64,000 bases of DNA from Maribacter caenipelagi (lineage in GTDB: Bacteria > Bacteroidota > Bacteroidia > Flavobacteriales > Flavobacteriaceae), in NCBI RefSeq assembly GCF_004364175.1, contig NZ_SNZW01000011.1:124001-188000 (forward strand), in the 5' to 3' direction. Under the pieces are notes generated by a model. It was given only the letters and a program-made list of their open reading frames with translations, was not told the origin of the DNA and did no database searches. Below, piece after piece: positions 8,203 through 17,215 of this stretch. The translations under genes and the position numbers were made by a program. Within the stretch, counting starts at the first letter, position 1, and each line of letters starts with the position of its first letter.

Positions 8203-10071
8203 CTACCTTCCAAGATAAACTAAAAGAACACTGATGTCACTCGGAGTAACTCCACTGATTCTTGAAGCTTGAGAAATGGTAACCGGTTGAATTTTTGTCA
8301 TTTTTTCTCTTGCTTCAAAAGATAAAGATTTCAATTTTGAGTAATCAAAATTGGCAGGAATTTTTACCGCTTCTAATCGGTGAAGTTTGTCTGCATTAAC
8401 TTTTTCCTTAGCTATATAACCAGAATATTTAATCTGTACTTCTGCTTGTTCAAGAATTTCTCCATCGAAATTATTCTCTTTTATATAATTAGATACCGCA
8501 TCTAATTGAAGCATGTGATCCATAGTTACATTGGGTCTGGAAAATGCTTTATACATTTTATCAGATTGTTTTACTAAAGATGAATCAACACTTTCGAAAA
8601 TTGGATTTATGTCTTTTGGTAATACACTAGTTTCTTTAAAGAAATTAACAAGGGCTTCAGATTGTTCTAGTTTTTGTTCCATTCTTTTCATTCTAGAATC
8701 TGTTGACAAACCTATGGAATGACTTAAAGGTGTTAATCTTAAATCTGCATTATCTTGTCTTAGTAGTGTTCTATATTCTGCACGAGAAGTAAACATGCGA
8801 TATGGTTCTTCTGTTCCTTTTGTAATTAGGTCGTCAATTAAAACGCCAATGTATGCTTCGTCTCTTTTAAGTATTAACGGATTTTCTTCTTTAAGTTTTA
8901 AATGTGCATTTATACCAGCCATTAAACCTTGCGATGCTGCTTCTTCATATCCAGTGGTTCCGTTTATTTGTCCGGCGAAATATAAATTTTCAACTAGTTT
9001 AGTTTCTAAGGTATGTTTTAATTGTGTCGGTGGAAAGTAGTCGTATTCTATTGCATAACCCGGTCTAAAGAATTTTACTTTTTCAAAACCTACAACAGAA
9101 CGCAAAGCTTTAAATTGCACATCTTCTGGTAATGAAGTTGAAAATCCGTTCACATATACTTCTACAGTTTCCCATCCTTCAGGTTCAATAAACATTTGAT
9201 GACTGTCTTTATCTGAAAATCTGTTTATTTTATCTTCAATGGATGGACAGTATCTAGGACCTAAACTTTTTATTCTACCGTTGAACATTGGTGATCTATC
9301 AAAACCTTCACGTAACAAATCATGTACTAGAGCACTCGTATGTGTCATGTGACAATCGCGTTGATGTGCTAATGGTTTTGTATTTGTATATGAGAATTTT
9401 TCAGGTATTGCATCACCCGGTTGAACTATCATTTTTGAATAATCAAGAGATCTACCATCAACTCTTGGAGGAGTTCCTGTTTTCATTCTTCCACTTTCAA
9501 ATCCTAATTCAAGTAATTGTTCCGTTATTCCGGTTGCAGCTTTTTCTCCTGCTCTACCTCCACCGAATTGTTTTTCACCAATATGGATGAGTCCATTTAA
9601 AAAAGTTCCGTTGGTTAATACCACTGCTTTAGATTTAATATCAATGCCCAAAGAAGTTTTTACACCAACAACTTTATGATTTTCTACTAACAATCCTGAA
9701 ACCATTTCTTGGTAAAAATCCACATTGGGAGTACGTTCTAACATTAAACGCCACTCTTCAGCAAAACGCATTCTATCGTTCTGAGTTCTCGGACTCCACA
9801 TTGCAGGTCCTTTAGATTTATTTAACATCTTAAATTGAATTGCAGATTTGTCTGAAACAATTCCGCTGTATCCACCAAGAGCATCTATCTCTCTTACAAT
9901 TTGTCCTTTTGCAATTCCTCCCATAGCTGGGTTGCAAGACATTTGACCAATGTTCTGCAAATTCATAGTTACTAATAGGGTTTTTGAACCCAAATTTGCA
10001 GCTGCCGCTGCCGCTTCTGCACCGGCGTGTCCTCCGCCAACTACAATTACATCATATTCTTCTCCAAACAT
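8203..10071 (-). CDS. mnmG: tRNA uridine-5-carboxymethylaminomethyl(34) synthesis enzyme MnmG
   Basis: A 622-residue FAD- and NADH-dependent enzyme that, with MnmE, places the (carboxymethyl)aminomethyl group on U34 of tRNAs reading split codon boxes. It has the N-terminal dinucleotide-binding VIVVGGGHAGAEAAAAAA, the family signature GQMSCNPAMGGIAKGQIVREIDALGG, the second cysteine region RYCPSIEDKINRF, TSRAEYRTLLRQDNADLRLT and the C-terminal MnmE-binding helical domain ending ASRISGVTPSDISVLLVYL. Length matches the family (about 620-630). It is the third gene of the DUF4175-ybeY-mnmG operon, 5 bp after ybeY, and is flanked by two parS-like sites. Confidence 0.97.
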   Translation of the reverse strand: MFGEEYDVIVVGGGHAGAEAAAAAANLGSKTLLVTMNLQNIGQMSCNPAMGGIAKGQIVREIDALGGYSGIVSDKSAIQFKMLNKSKGPAMWSPRTQNDRMRFAEEWRLMLERTPNVDFYQEMVSGLLVENHKVVGVKTSLGIDIKSKAVVLTNGTFLNGLIHIGEKQFGGGRAGEKAATGITEQLLELGFESGRMKTGTPPRVDGRSLDYSKMIVQPGDAIPEKFSYTNTKPLAHQRDCHMTHTSALVHDLLREGFDRSPMFNGRIKSLGPRYCPSIEDKINRFSDKDSHQMFIEPEGWETVEVYVNGFSTSLPEDVQFKALRSVVGFEKVKFFRPGYAIEYDYFPPTQLKHTLETKLVENLYFAGQINGTTGYEEAASQGLMAGINAHLKLKEENPLILKRDEAYIGVLIDDLITKGTEEPYRMFTSRAEYRTLLRQDNADLRLTPLSHSIGLSTDSRMKRMEQKLEQSEALVNFFKETSVLPKDINPIFESVDSSLVKQSDKMYKAFSRPNVTMDHMLQLDAVSNYIKENNFDGEILEQAEVQIKYSGYIAKEKVNADKLHRLEAVKIPANFDYSKLKSLSFEAREKMTKIQPVTISQASRISGVTPSDISVLLVYLGR

Positions 10072-10076
10072 ATCTT

Positions 10077-10496
10077 CTATTGTTCCACGTGGAACAGCTT
10101 TAATTTTTCTTCTTCTTTAGCGCGCATTTCGGCAGTAGCTGTATCCGATTTATCCGAATAACCCATAAGATGTAAAACCCCATGAATCATTACGCGTTTT
10201 AATTCATTATCAAATGAAACATTAAACTCTTCTGCGTTTTCTTTTACGCGGTCTATTGAAATGTATAGGTCGCCTGAAACGTTTTTTCCTGACACATAAT
10301 CAAAAGTGATAATGTCTGTTAGATAATCGTGTTGTAAGTAATCTTGATTTATTTTAAGCAAGTAGTCATCACTACAAAAAATATAGTTAAGTTCAATTAT
10401 AGAAAACCCTTCGGTATCACAAGATTCTGTAATCCATGAATTGAAGTTGTTTTCTGCTACAAGTTTAAAGTCAGTTAGGTAATTATAATTAATCAT
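10077..10496 (-). CDS. ybeY: endoribonuclease YbeY (rRNA maturation factor)
   Basis: A 139-residue metal-dependent endoribonuclease acting in 16S rRNA 3'-end maturation and ribosome quality control. The core motif is MIHGVLHLMGYSDKSD, close to HGxLHLxGYDH, but the third metal-ligand histidine is not in its usual place, as I recall for other Bacteroidota members. Upstream is TDIITFDYVSGKNVSGDLYISIDRV, the usual preceding strand. The start codon overlaps the end of the DUF4175 gene by 8 bp, implying translational coupling. The last codons, FHVEQ, are encoded by a parS-like palindrome. Confidence 0.93.
   Translation of the reverse strand: MINYNYLTDFKLVAENNFNSWITESCDTEGFSIIELNYIFCSDDYLLKINQDYLQHDYLTDIITFDYVSGKNVSGDLYISIDRVKENAEEFNVSFDNELKRVMIHGVLHLMGYSDKSDTATAEMRAKEEEKLKLFHVEQ
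10081..10096. promoter_or_regulatory. parS-like centromere site 2, inside the ybeY 3' end
   Basis: The same perfect 16-bp palindrome TGTTCCACGTGGAACA lies within the ybeY coding sequence, where it encodes the final FHVEQ just before the stop, 10 bp upstream of the mnmG start. The two identical sites are 1,901 bp apart and bracket mnmG. Confidence 0.85.
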
Positions 10497-13400
10497 TTGC
10501 TTTGAAGTACTCTTTAACCTTAGATTGAAAATTTTGCCGCAAAGGTAAGCTTTGCCTATTTAAAATTTCAACTTCATTATGATAATTATCTAATAATGAG
10601 GGTTTAGTAGTAATAGGATTTGTGAAGTCTTTGGTATTTCTATTACTTTCTCGCTCAGATTTCTCTCCTTGTTTAAGTGCTGCGTTTTCCAATTTCAACA
10701 ATTCATACTGTATAGTATTGACTTTGTTGATAGTACGTTGTGTTACTCCATTTTCTAAAAGATCATTTTCAAAATCTTCCATCTGTTTGATTAATTTTTG
10801 ACCTAGTTTTTGGTCATCGGAATTAATCATGTTTTCAAGTTGTTTTTCTAATTCCTGTCTTAATTTTTGCTGATTTTGATAGATTTCATAAATTTCTTTT
10901 AGCTCACTTTCACTCATTGACCCTTGCCTTTGCCCGTTTGTACCGTTAGAGCCATTATTTCCTTGACCGTTTTCTCCACCCTGTCCATTTTCACTATTTT
11001 TTCCGTTTTTTCCTTCTCCATTTTTCCCATTTTCACCGTTATTTCCATTCTCTCCTTCTTTTCCGTTAGCCCCTTGTTTACCACGTTCGCCTTGTTTTCC
11101 ACCTTCTCCACTTTTACCTTCTTTTCCTTCACTCCCAGACTGACCTTGTTGTCCCATTTTTTCACCTAACTCTTGTTGACCTTTGATGATATCCGGCAAT
11201 TGAAAACCACCTTCACTTTCTCCAGAACCTTTTCCCATTTGCATACTCGAATTCATATTATCCATTACTTCGGCGAGAAAATCTGCAAGACTATTTGCTG
11301 CAGTTAAAACATATTTTTGATGAGAAATACCTTGAAACATTTGACCATCTGCCATAGTTTCTAAAGATTTATCAATGTTGTAATACACTTCGGTAATTTG
11401 TTCATTTACAAATTCTGAAAGTTCAGCTTGGCGAAGTGATAATGCAAAAAGACTATCATCTACATGTTCAAACAAACCCTTCAATTCATTTTGATCACGC
11501 ACGGTTTCAGAATACTGGGTTGCATCTTGGTCTTCTCTAGCTGTTAGTCGGTCATATAAAGTTTCTTGTTTGAAAGAAAATATGATAAGATTATCAAGAA
11601 TTTGTCTCAGCATTTCTGCATCTTCAGTTACAGATGAACCACCGCCTCCACCAGAAGATGATTCGCTAAGTTGTTCACTCATTTCCTTCATCTTTTCTGC
11701 AGCAGATTTTTGCTTCTTATTCGCATCAGTACTGTTTGGTTTATTCTTGTCGTTTATTGCATTTTTTTCTAGTTGTTCCAATGCATTTTTTTGGTCTTTT
11801 TTTATGCCTTCTTTTTTACTTTTTTCTAAATTAATATCAATCGGTTTTTTGAGCTTTTCATTGTCTTTTTTAAGGTCATCCATTTCAGCTGAAATCTCAT
11901 CGAATTTTTTATTTAATTCTTTCTGTTTTTGAGCGGTATTATTTTCCTCATTTTGTTGAGAAAGTTCTTCTTGTTTTTTAGCTAACTCTTCTAAATCACG
12001 TGCAATTTGAGATGCCTTTTCAGTTACATAATACCGTTTGGTCAATTCTAGTAATTGCTCAAGACTACGCTGACTGTTTTGTTGTTTTTTACCAAGTTCC
12101 TCTAATTTTTTGGTAAGCTCTTCTTTTTTAATCTTATCAGCTACCTTGTTAAGCTCTTCAAGGAGTTGCTGGTTTTTCTTTGCTTGTTCTTCTTGGCGTT
12201 GTAATCGCTCTTGTAACAATTGGTTTAATTTATCATCTTTATTTTCCTTATTTAGATTTTCTTTTAATTCTTTGCTGAATTTTTGCATCAGCTGTTCTTG
12301 CTGTTCTTGTTTTTTTAGATAGTCTTTTATCTGATTTTTATCATTAAAATTTAGACTGTTTTTTTCTTTCTGATTTTGATTAATCTCTTCTAAGGATTCC
12401 TTCTGTTCTTTAGATTGTTGTAATGATTTATCAAGGTCTCTTATGAGAGATTGTTGGGACTCTAAATCTTTGTTTTTTAGTTGATTTTCATTTAGTAATA
12501 CCTGCTGGTATATTTGGCTTTTTATCGTCTTGCCATTATGTATTGCATCGTTATCCGTAACCTCAAAATAAAAGCCATAACTTTTGCCTGCTTCAAGTTC
12601 TAAACCAGATGGGAAAGTGTAATAGAATTGTTCGTAATTAGAAGTAGATTTTAATAGGTTAACCGTATTCTTATTTTCCTCTTCTCCTACTTGAAAATAC
12701 ACTACATCTATTTTTCGTAAACCATAATCATCACTTGCATTACCAGTGTAGTAAGAAACATTCGGATTTAAACTATCCAGAACTTGATTAACCTTTATTG
12801 AAGGGTATGCATCTTTAATTACTTTAAAATTATAGGTTAGACGTTCGTAATCTTGTACGTTTTTGTTGTTAGTGGTTAGTTCATAATTCAAATCAGTATA
12901 GATTCGTTTTTCTAATTGAAAGATATTTTTTTCTTTATTTAACGGTATTACCGTATCTTTTGTAGAAAGATTAATCTTATCGGTATTTTCTCCATTTATC
13001 TTCCACTGTATTTTGGTTCCTTCCGGTATTACAGCGTTTCCCGTGCTTTTAATAGTATCATTTTGTTTGTTCAGGTACGATGGATATGTAAGATTCATGG
13101 TGAAATCTAAAATAGAAGGTGTCTCTAAAGCTGTTAAGGTATAATCTCTAGAACTTACTTCATTTGCTTTGAATTTAAAGTTCGTTGTGGATATCGGTGG
13201 GGTGAATACATATTCATACAAACCATTGTTTTTTTGTAAAAGAATCTGTTTGCCATCTATTTCAATATATACGTTCTCTGGTTTTACTTCCCCATTAGTA
13301 GCAACTTGTATAGTAAAGGTTTCATCTTGTAACGTTTTCAAATCTTTTGAAAATATTTCGAATTGGAACGGTGCTGGTTTTTCATAAGCCATTTCATAAT

Positions 13401-13950
13401 TAACTACGCGTTCGTAACTGCCAAAAAAAGTATTCCAGTTACCGGAAATGAATAAAAGTGCTATTATGGCTATCGGAATTATAGCATATTTCGAATATTT
13501 CAAAGAATCTCTAAAATCTATTGCGTTTGAAAATGGAATATGATCTAATTGTTTTGATCTTTGGTTTATGCTGGCAAGTAATAATTCTGATTGTTGCGGG
13601 TCGTTTGCTAGATCTAATAAATTGGTAAGCTTATCTCCTACTTCAGGAAAATGTTTTCCGATTATTTGAGCGGCACCTTTTGGTCCGATACCTTGTTTTA
13701 GTTTAAATAAGTAGAAAATGGGAGTTAAAATGTATTTAAAAAGAAGAAATAGCTCAACTGCTATAAAAATTCCGAAAAGTATCATTCTTCCTGTGGTATT
13801 CAGCCATAGAAAATATTCTACTCCTAAAATCAATAAGAAAAACAGTAATCCGAAGGCAAAGAATAATAAGATACCTTTCAGTAGAACTTGAGAGTAGTGC
13901 TTTTGTATAAACTGATTTAATCGGTCTAAAATGTGCTGATAGTCTTGCAA
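10489..13950 (-). CDS. DUF4175 family large membrane protein with collagen-like tract
   Basis: A 1,153-residue protein. The N-terminus has two hydrophobic helices (about 26-50 and 55-82) and a third at about 153-170. A beta-rich extracytoplasmic region follows (about 180-490), then a very long lysine-, glutamine- and glutamate-rich coiled coil (about 500-760), a helical region, and a low-complexity tract at 933-1010 containing 16 uninterrupted Gly-X-Y triplets. The last 140 residues are again helical. The architecture matches DUF4175, a Bacteroidota family of unknown function. It is the first gene of the operon with ybeY and mnmG and overlaps ybeY by 8 bp. A structural role in the envelope is a guess. 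Confidence 0.88.
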   Translation of the reverse strand: MQDYQHILDRLNQFIQKHYSQVLLKGILLFFAFGLLFFLLILGVEYFLWLNTTGRMILFGIFIAVELFLLFKYILTPIFYLFKLKQGIGPKGAAQIIGKHFPEVGDKLTNLLDLANDPQQSELLLASINQRSKQLDHIPFSNAIDFRDSLKYSKYAIIPIAIIALLFISGNWNTFFGSYERVVNYEMAYEKPAPFQFEIFSKDLKTLQDETFTIQVATNGEVKPENVYIEIDGKQILLQKNNGLYEYVFTPPISTTNFKFKANEVSSRDYTLTALETPSILDFTMNLTYPSYLNKQNDTIKSTGNAVIPEGTKIQWKINGENTDKINLSTKDTVIPLNKEKNIFQLEKRIYTDLNYELTTNNKNVQDYERLTYNFKVIKDAYPSIKVNQVLDSLNPNVSYYTGNASDDYGLRKIDVVYFQVGEEENKNTVNLLKSTSNYEQFYYTFPSGLELEAGKSYGFYFEVTDNDAIHNGKTIKSQIYQQVLLNENQLKNKDLESQQSLIRDLDKSLQQSKEQKESLEEINQNQKEKNSLNFNDKNQIKDYLKKQEQQEQLMQKFSKELKENLNKENKDDKLNQLLQERLQRQEEQAKKNQQLLEELNKVADKIKKEELTKKLEELGKKQQNSQRSLEQLLELTKRYYVTEKASQIARDLEELAKKQEELSQQNEENNTAQKQKELNKKFDEISAEMDDLKKDNEKLKKPIDINLEKSKKEGIKKDQKNALEQLEKNAINDKNKPNSTDANKKQKSAAEKMKEMSEQLSESSSGGGGGSSVTEDAEMLRQILDNLIIFSFKQETLYDRLTAREDQDATQYSETVRDQNELKGLFEHVDDSLFALSLRQAELSEFVNEQITEVYYNIDKSLETMADGQMFQGISHQKYVLTAANSLADFLAEVMDNMNSSMQMGKGSGESEGGFQLPDIIKGQQELGEKMGQQGQSGSEGKEGKSGEGGKQGERGKQGANGKEGENGNNGENGKNGEGKNGKNSENGQGGENGQGNNGSNGTNGQRQGSMSESELKEIYEIYQNQQKLRQELEKQLENMINSDDQKLGQKLIKQMEDFENDLLENGVTQRTINKVNTIQYELLKLENAALKQGEKSERESNRNTKDFTNPITTKPSLLDNYHNEVEILNRQSLPLRQNFQSKVKEYFKAND

Positions 13951-14116
13951 TTGTTCTTTTTTATACCAAGATAACGGTTATCACCAATGTTTGTTGGGAA
14001 ATATTTGTTAAATCAAAACTCTGACCTGTTGATAACTACATAATTAAACGGTACTATTTAGCTGTTATTTGTAAAATTCCTATTTCGCATTTTTAAATTA
14101 AAAAGTTAGGGATGTG

Positions 14117-14124
14117 TATCTTTG
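14117..14124 (+). promoter_or_regulatory. candidate gltX -7 box (TATCTTTG)
   Basis: TATCTTTG matches TAnnTTTG and ends 18 bp before the gltX ATG, giving a short leader. No clear -33 box is visible. Confidence 0.5.
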
Positions 14125-14142
14125 TAGCCTTATAAAAATACT

Positions 14143-15651
14143 ATGTCGAAAAAAGTTCGTGTTCGTTTTGCCCCTAGTCCTACTGGACCATTACATATTG
14201 GTGGTGTTCGTACCGCCCTATTTAATTATTTATTTGCCAAAAAACATGGCGGTGATTTTATTCTGAGAATAGAAGATACCGACCAGAATAGATATGTTGA
14301 AGGTGCTGAGCAATATATAATTGATTCTTTGAATTGGTGTGGAATTCCTTTTGACGAAGGTATTGGTAAAGACGGTGGTTTTGGTCCCTATAGACAGAGC
14401 GAGCGAAAATCATTGTATAAAAAATACGCCGATGAGTTAGTTGAAAAAGGTAAGGCATATTATGCTTTTGATACTTCTGAAAGTTTAGATGATCATAGAA
14501 AAGAGCATGAAAAACAAGGCAAAACCTTTATTTATAATTGGCACAATAGATTAAAGCTTGATAATTCACTTTCATTAATGCCAGAAGAGGTAAAAGCCAA
14601 GTTAGATAATGGTGATGATTATGTAATTCGTTTTTTAACTCCACCAGACGAAACGTTACATCTACAAGATCTAATACGTGGCTCAATAAAAATAGACACT
14701 AATGTTTTAGACGATAAGGTATTGTTTAAAAGTGACGGTATGCCAACATATCATTTGGCAAATATTGTTGATGACCATTTAATGGAAATTACTCACGTTA
14801 TTCGTGGTGAAGAATGGTTGCCTTCTATGGCGTTACACAAACAATTGTATGATGCATTTGGTTGGGATTCTCCAGAATTTGCACATTTACCTTTGATTAT
14901 GAAACCTGTAGGAAAAGGAAAGTTGAGTAAACGTGATGGTGAAAAAATGGGCTTTCCGGTTTTTCCGCTTTCTTGGAATGAATCTGTAGGGTATAAAGAA
15001 TCAGGATATTTTCCTGAAGCAGTTATAAATTTCTTGGCTTTATTAGGATGGAACCCAGGAACGGAACAAGAATTGTTTTCTTTAGATGAATTGGTAGAAA
15101 CGTTCAGTTTAGACCGTGTAAACAAATCTGGAGCGCGATTTGATCCTGAAAAGACCAAATGGTACAACCAACACTATCTTCAGGAAACTGCTGATAATGA
15201 GTTGGCTAAACTATTCTTACCAATAGTTAAAGGACATGCTTCTAATGATGACAAACTAGATTTAGAGTATGTGACCAAAGTAGTTACGCTAATAAAAGAA
15301 CGTGCAGTTTTTGTTTCAGATTTTTGGGACTTGAGTGATTACTTCTTTGTTGCTCCGGCAGAATACAATGAGAAAGCAGCCAAAAAACAATGGAAAGAAG
15401 ATACCGCTTCAATCATGAACGATCTTATTACTGTGTTAAAATCCATAGATGATTTTTCTTCTGAAAATAGTGAAACCATTGTAAAAGCATGGATTAGCGA
15501 AAAAGAATTGTCTTTCGGAAAAGTGATGCCCCCATTGCGTCTATTCTTGGTTGGCGATATGAAAGGTCCTCATATTTTTGATATTATGGCGATGATCGGT
15601 AAAGAAGAAAGTATTTCTAGAATAGAAACAGCTTTAACCAAATTGGGATAA
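14143..15651 (+). CDS. gltX: glutamate--tRNA ligase
   Basis: A 502-residue class I aminoacyl-tRNA synthetase that charges tRNA-Glu. The HIGH-type motif is in RFAPSPTGPLHIGGVRTALFNYL near residues 8-30, IEDTDQNRY follows, and the KMSKS equivalent KLSKRDG lies at about 260-266. The C-terminal helical anticodon-binding domain ends with SFGKVMPPLRLFLVGDMKGPHIFDIMAMIGKEES. Length is normal. A separate glnS is present in this window, so this should be a discriminating enzyme, although the sequence alone does not prove it. It is transcribed alone from a TATCTTTG box. Confidence 0.97.
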   Translation: MSKKVRVRFAPSPTGPLHIGGVRTALFNYLFAKKHGGDFILRIEDTDQNRYVEGAEQYIIDSLNWCGIPFDEGIGKDGGFGPYRQSERKSLYKKYADELVEKGKAYYAFDTSESLDDHRKEHEKQGKTFIYNWHNRLKLDNSLSLMPEEVKAKLDNGDDYVIRFLTPPDETLHLQDLIRGSIKIDTNVLDDKVLFKSDGMPTYHLANIVDDHLMEITHVIRGEEWLPSMALHKQLYDAFGWDSPEFAHLPLIMKPVGKGKLSKRDGEKMGFPVFPLSWNESVGYKESGYFPEAVINFLALLGWNPGTEQELFSLDELVETFSLDRVNKSGARFDPEKTKWYNQHYLQETADNELAKLFLPIVKGHASNDDKLDLEYVTKVVTLIKERAVFVSDFWDLSDYFFVAPAEYNEKAAKKQWKEDTASIMNDLITVLKSIDDFSSENSETIVKAWISEKELSFGKVMPPLRLFLVGDMKGPHIFDIMAMIGKEESISRIETALTKLG

Positions 15652-15658
15652 AATAGAG

Positions 15659-15696
15659 TTTTCAGGAAAATAATAATAATTTTATTTTCCTGAAAA
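15659..15696. terminator. bidirectional hairpin between gltX and the ACT gene
   Basis: A perfect 15-bp inverted repeat (15659-15673 and 15682-15696) surrounds an 8-nt AT loop. On the minus strand it covers the last four codons (FSGK) and stop of the ACT protein; on the plus strand it follows gltX by 8 bp. There is no long T-run outside the stem, but the AT-rich arms give U-rich 3' ends. Confidence 0.6.
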
Positions 15697-16077
15697 TTCA
15701 CTTAAGATTTCCATTGCCTTTTCGGTGTCTTTGATAGGAACAAAAATATGATCATGATAATACGCCGCAACCACATTGCAACTGATATTGTTTTTGGTCA
15801 ATTTAGTAGAAACAGCGGCAGTTAATCCAACAGCTTCTAGTGCCGAGTGAACGTTAAGTGTAATCCAAGATGCAACAAATTCGTATTTAAAATTTAATTC
15901 ATCGGCTTTAGCCTGTTCTAAGATTATGGTTATACCTTCTTTTTCTTTGAACTCGAATAAAATAATGTCCCTGGAAACATGCTGAATATCCTTTACAGAT
16001 ATAAAAACATAATTCCCTTTGTTCAAACTAGGTTTTAAACTCCTTAAAAGTATATTTAAATCGGTTTCTCCTGCCAT
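15682..16077 (-). CDS. ACT domain-containing protein (COG3602-like)
   Basis: A 131-residue protein with two ACT-like halves: GETDLNILLRSLKPSLNKGNYVFISVKD at the start and WITLNVHSALEAVGLTAAVSTKLTKNNISCNVVAAYYHDHIFVPIKDTEKAMEILSEF at the end. ACT domains usually bind amino acids as regulatory modules; here the protein is free-standing and the ligand is unknown. Proteins of this type are often annotated simply as ACT-domain or DUF2241 proteins. It ends in a hairpin shared with gltX and is separated by 112 bp from the upstream rlmF. Confidence 0.85.
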   Translation of the reverse strand: MAGETDLNILLRSLKPSLNKGNYVFISVKDIQHVSRDIILFEFKEKEGITIILEQAKADELNFKYEFVASWITLNVHSALEAVGLTAAVSTKLTKNNISCNVVAAYYHDHIFVPIKDTEKAMEILSEFSGK

Positions 16078-16111
16078 TTTAGCGTTTTTGCTGAATTTTC
16101 AAAAAAATTTC

Positions 16112-16124
16112 GACCCTTCGGGTC
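16112..16124 (-). terminator. candidate rlmF terminator
   Basis: On the minus strand GACCC-GAA-GGGTC forms a short GC hairpin followed by GAAATTTTTTTG, 66 bp past the rlmF stop. The stem is only five strong pairs plus flanking weak ones. Confidence 0.45.
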
Positions 16125-16189
16125 AATTTACCAAAGAGAACGGCTTAAAATACCTCCTTTGATGATTAAAAAAGGTCCGTGGCAAAATT

Positions 16190-17161
16190 TTATACGCTTA
16201 CCCATCTATCTTCTGCCCAAGTTTTCATTTCTGCGGCTGATAAAAATGTCCAAGCAATTATTCTACTTAGTTTATTACCCTGCCCCATTGGTGTAGTTTT
16301 GTGCTCCACAACTCCTACTTTTTCTAATCTATCATAAAACGCACGTAGGTTAGATTGCTTTGATACTAAAGTTGAAAACCAGGCACAATTTTTAGAATAT
16401 TGAGCACTTTCATTAATCATATTAAGTACGAAACGTTTTTCACCCCCGTCTGTCCATAGTTCTCCACCTTGACCGCTAAAATTCAGCTCGGGTTTCTTGA
16501 CCCTTTTTTTCTTTAGATTACTTAATTTTCTAAGTGTTCCGGCTTCTGCTTCTGCTTGTGTAGCGTGAAATGGAGGGTTACAAATAGCTAAATCAATCTT
16601 TTCTTCAGCATTTAAAATTCCAGAAAATATATGTTCTGGTTTAGGTTGGTGTCTAAATTCGACTTTACCATGAAGCGAAGGATTGGATGTCACAATTTTT
16701 TGTGCAACTTCAATTGCCCTTGGGTCTATATCGGTTCCTATAAACGACCATCCGTAAGCACTATTTCCTATTATTGGGTATACACAATTTGCTCCTACTC
16801 CAATATCCAGGCATTTAATTTTATCGCCTTTAACCAAATTTCCATCGTTACTGGCTGCCAAGATATCAGCAATGTGGTGAATATAATCTGCTCTTCCTGG
16901 TATCGGAGGGCACAAGAAACCATCTGGTATATCCCAAAAATCTAAGCCATATTGAGAAATTAAAATTGCTTTATTTAGAGCTTTAACAGCTATCGGATTA
17001 AAGAAGTCTATTGTAAAATTGCCGTATTTATTTTTAGTTACAAACGGCTTTAAATCGGTATTTACCAATTTAAGCGCCTTCAAATCGTAACGACCGGTAT
17101 GTTTGTTTCGTGGGTGTAAAGTTGGTTTTTCTATACCTTCTTTTTTCTTTTGGTCTGCCAT
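16190..17161 (-). CDS. rlmF: 23S rRNA (adenine(1618)-N(6))-methyltransferase RlmF
   Basis: A 323-residue SAM-dependent enzyme that methylates N6 of A1618 in 23S rRNA. The N-terminal LHPRNKHTGRYDLKAL and FDFFNP-like start, FWDIPDGFLCPPIPGRADYIHHIADIL, SAM motif I CLDIGVGANCVYPIIG (117-132) and the catalytic CNPPFH (194-199) identify the family. GQGGELWTDGGEKRFV is also characteristic. Length matches the E. coli enzyme closely. It is followed on the same strand by the ACT gene and preceded by the PepSY gene at 54 bp, so partial cotranscription is possible. Confidence 0.95.
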   Translation of the reverse strand: MADQKKKEGIEKPTLHPRNKHTGRYDLKALKLVNTDLKPFVTKNKYGNFTIDFFNPIAVKALNKAILISQYGLDFWDIPDGFLCPPIPGRADYIHHIADILAASNDGNLVKGDKIKCLDIGVGANCVYPIIGNSAYGWSFIGTDIDPRAIEVAQKIVTSNPSLHGKVEFRHQPKPEHIFSGILNAEEKIDLAICNPPFHATQAEAEAGTLRKLSNLKKKRVKKPELNFSGQGGELWTDGGEKRFVLNMINESAQYSKNCAWFSTLVSKQSNLRAFYDRLEKVGVVEHKTTPMGQGNKLSRIIAWTFLSAAEMKTWAEDRWVSV

Positions 17162-17215
17162 AATTTTTGAGCCTTATTAAGACTCCAAAGCTAACCTTAA
17201 TTTTTAAGCAGTTGT

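Noticed and set aside
10914-11169. Overlapping frames on both strands within the DUF4175 gene
   Set aside because: They are shadows of the glycine-rich triplet tract, whose three-base periodicity keeps other frames free of stops.
11997-12002. CACGTG hexamer as a third parS site
   Set aside because: The flanks (AAT...CAA) lack the GTT/AAC arms; it is only the central hexamer inside the DUF4175 coding region.
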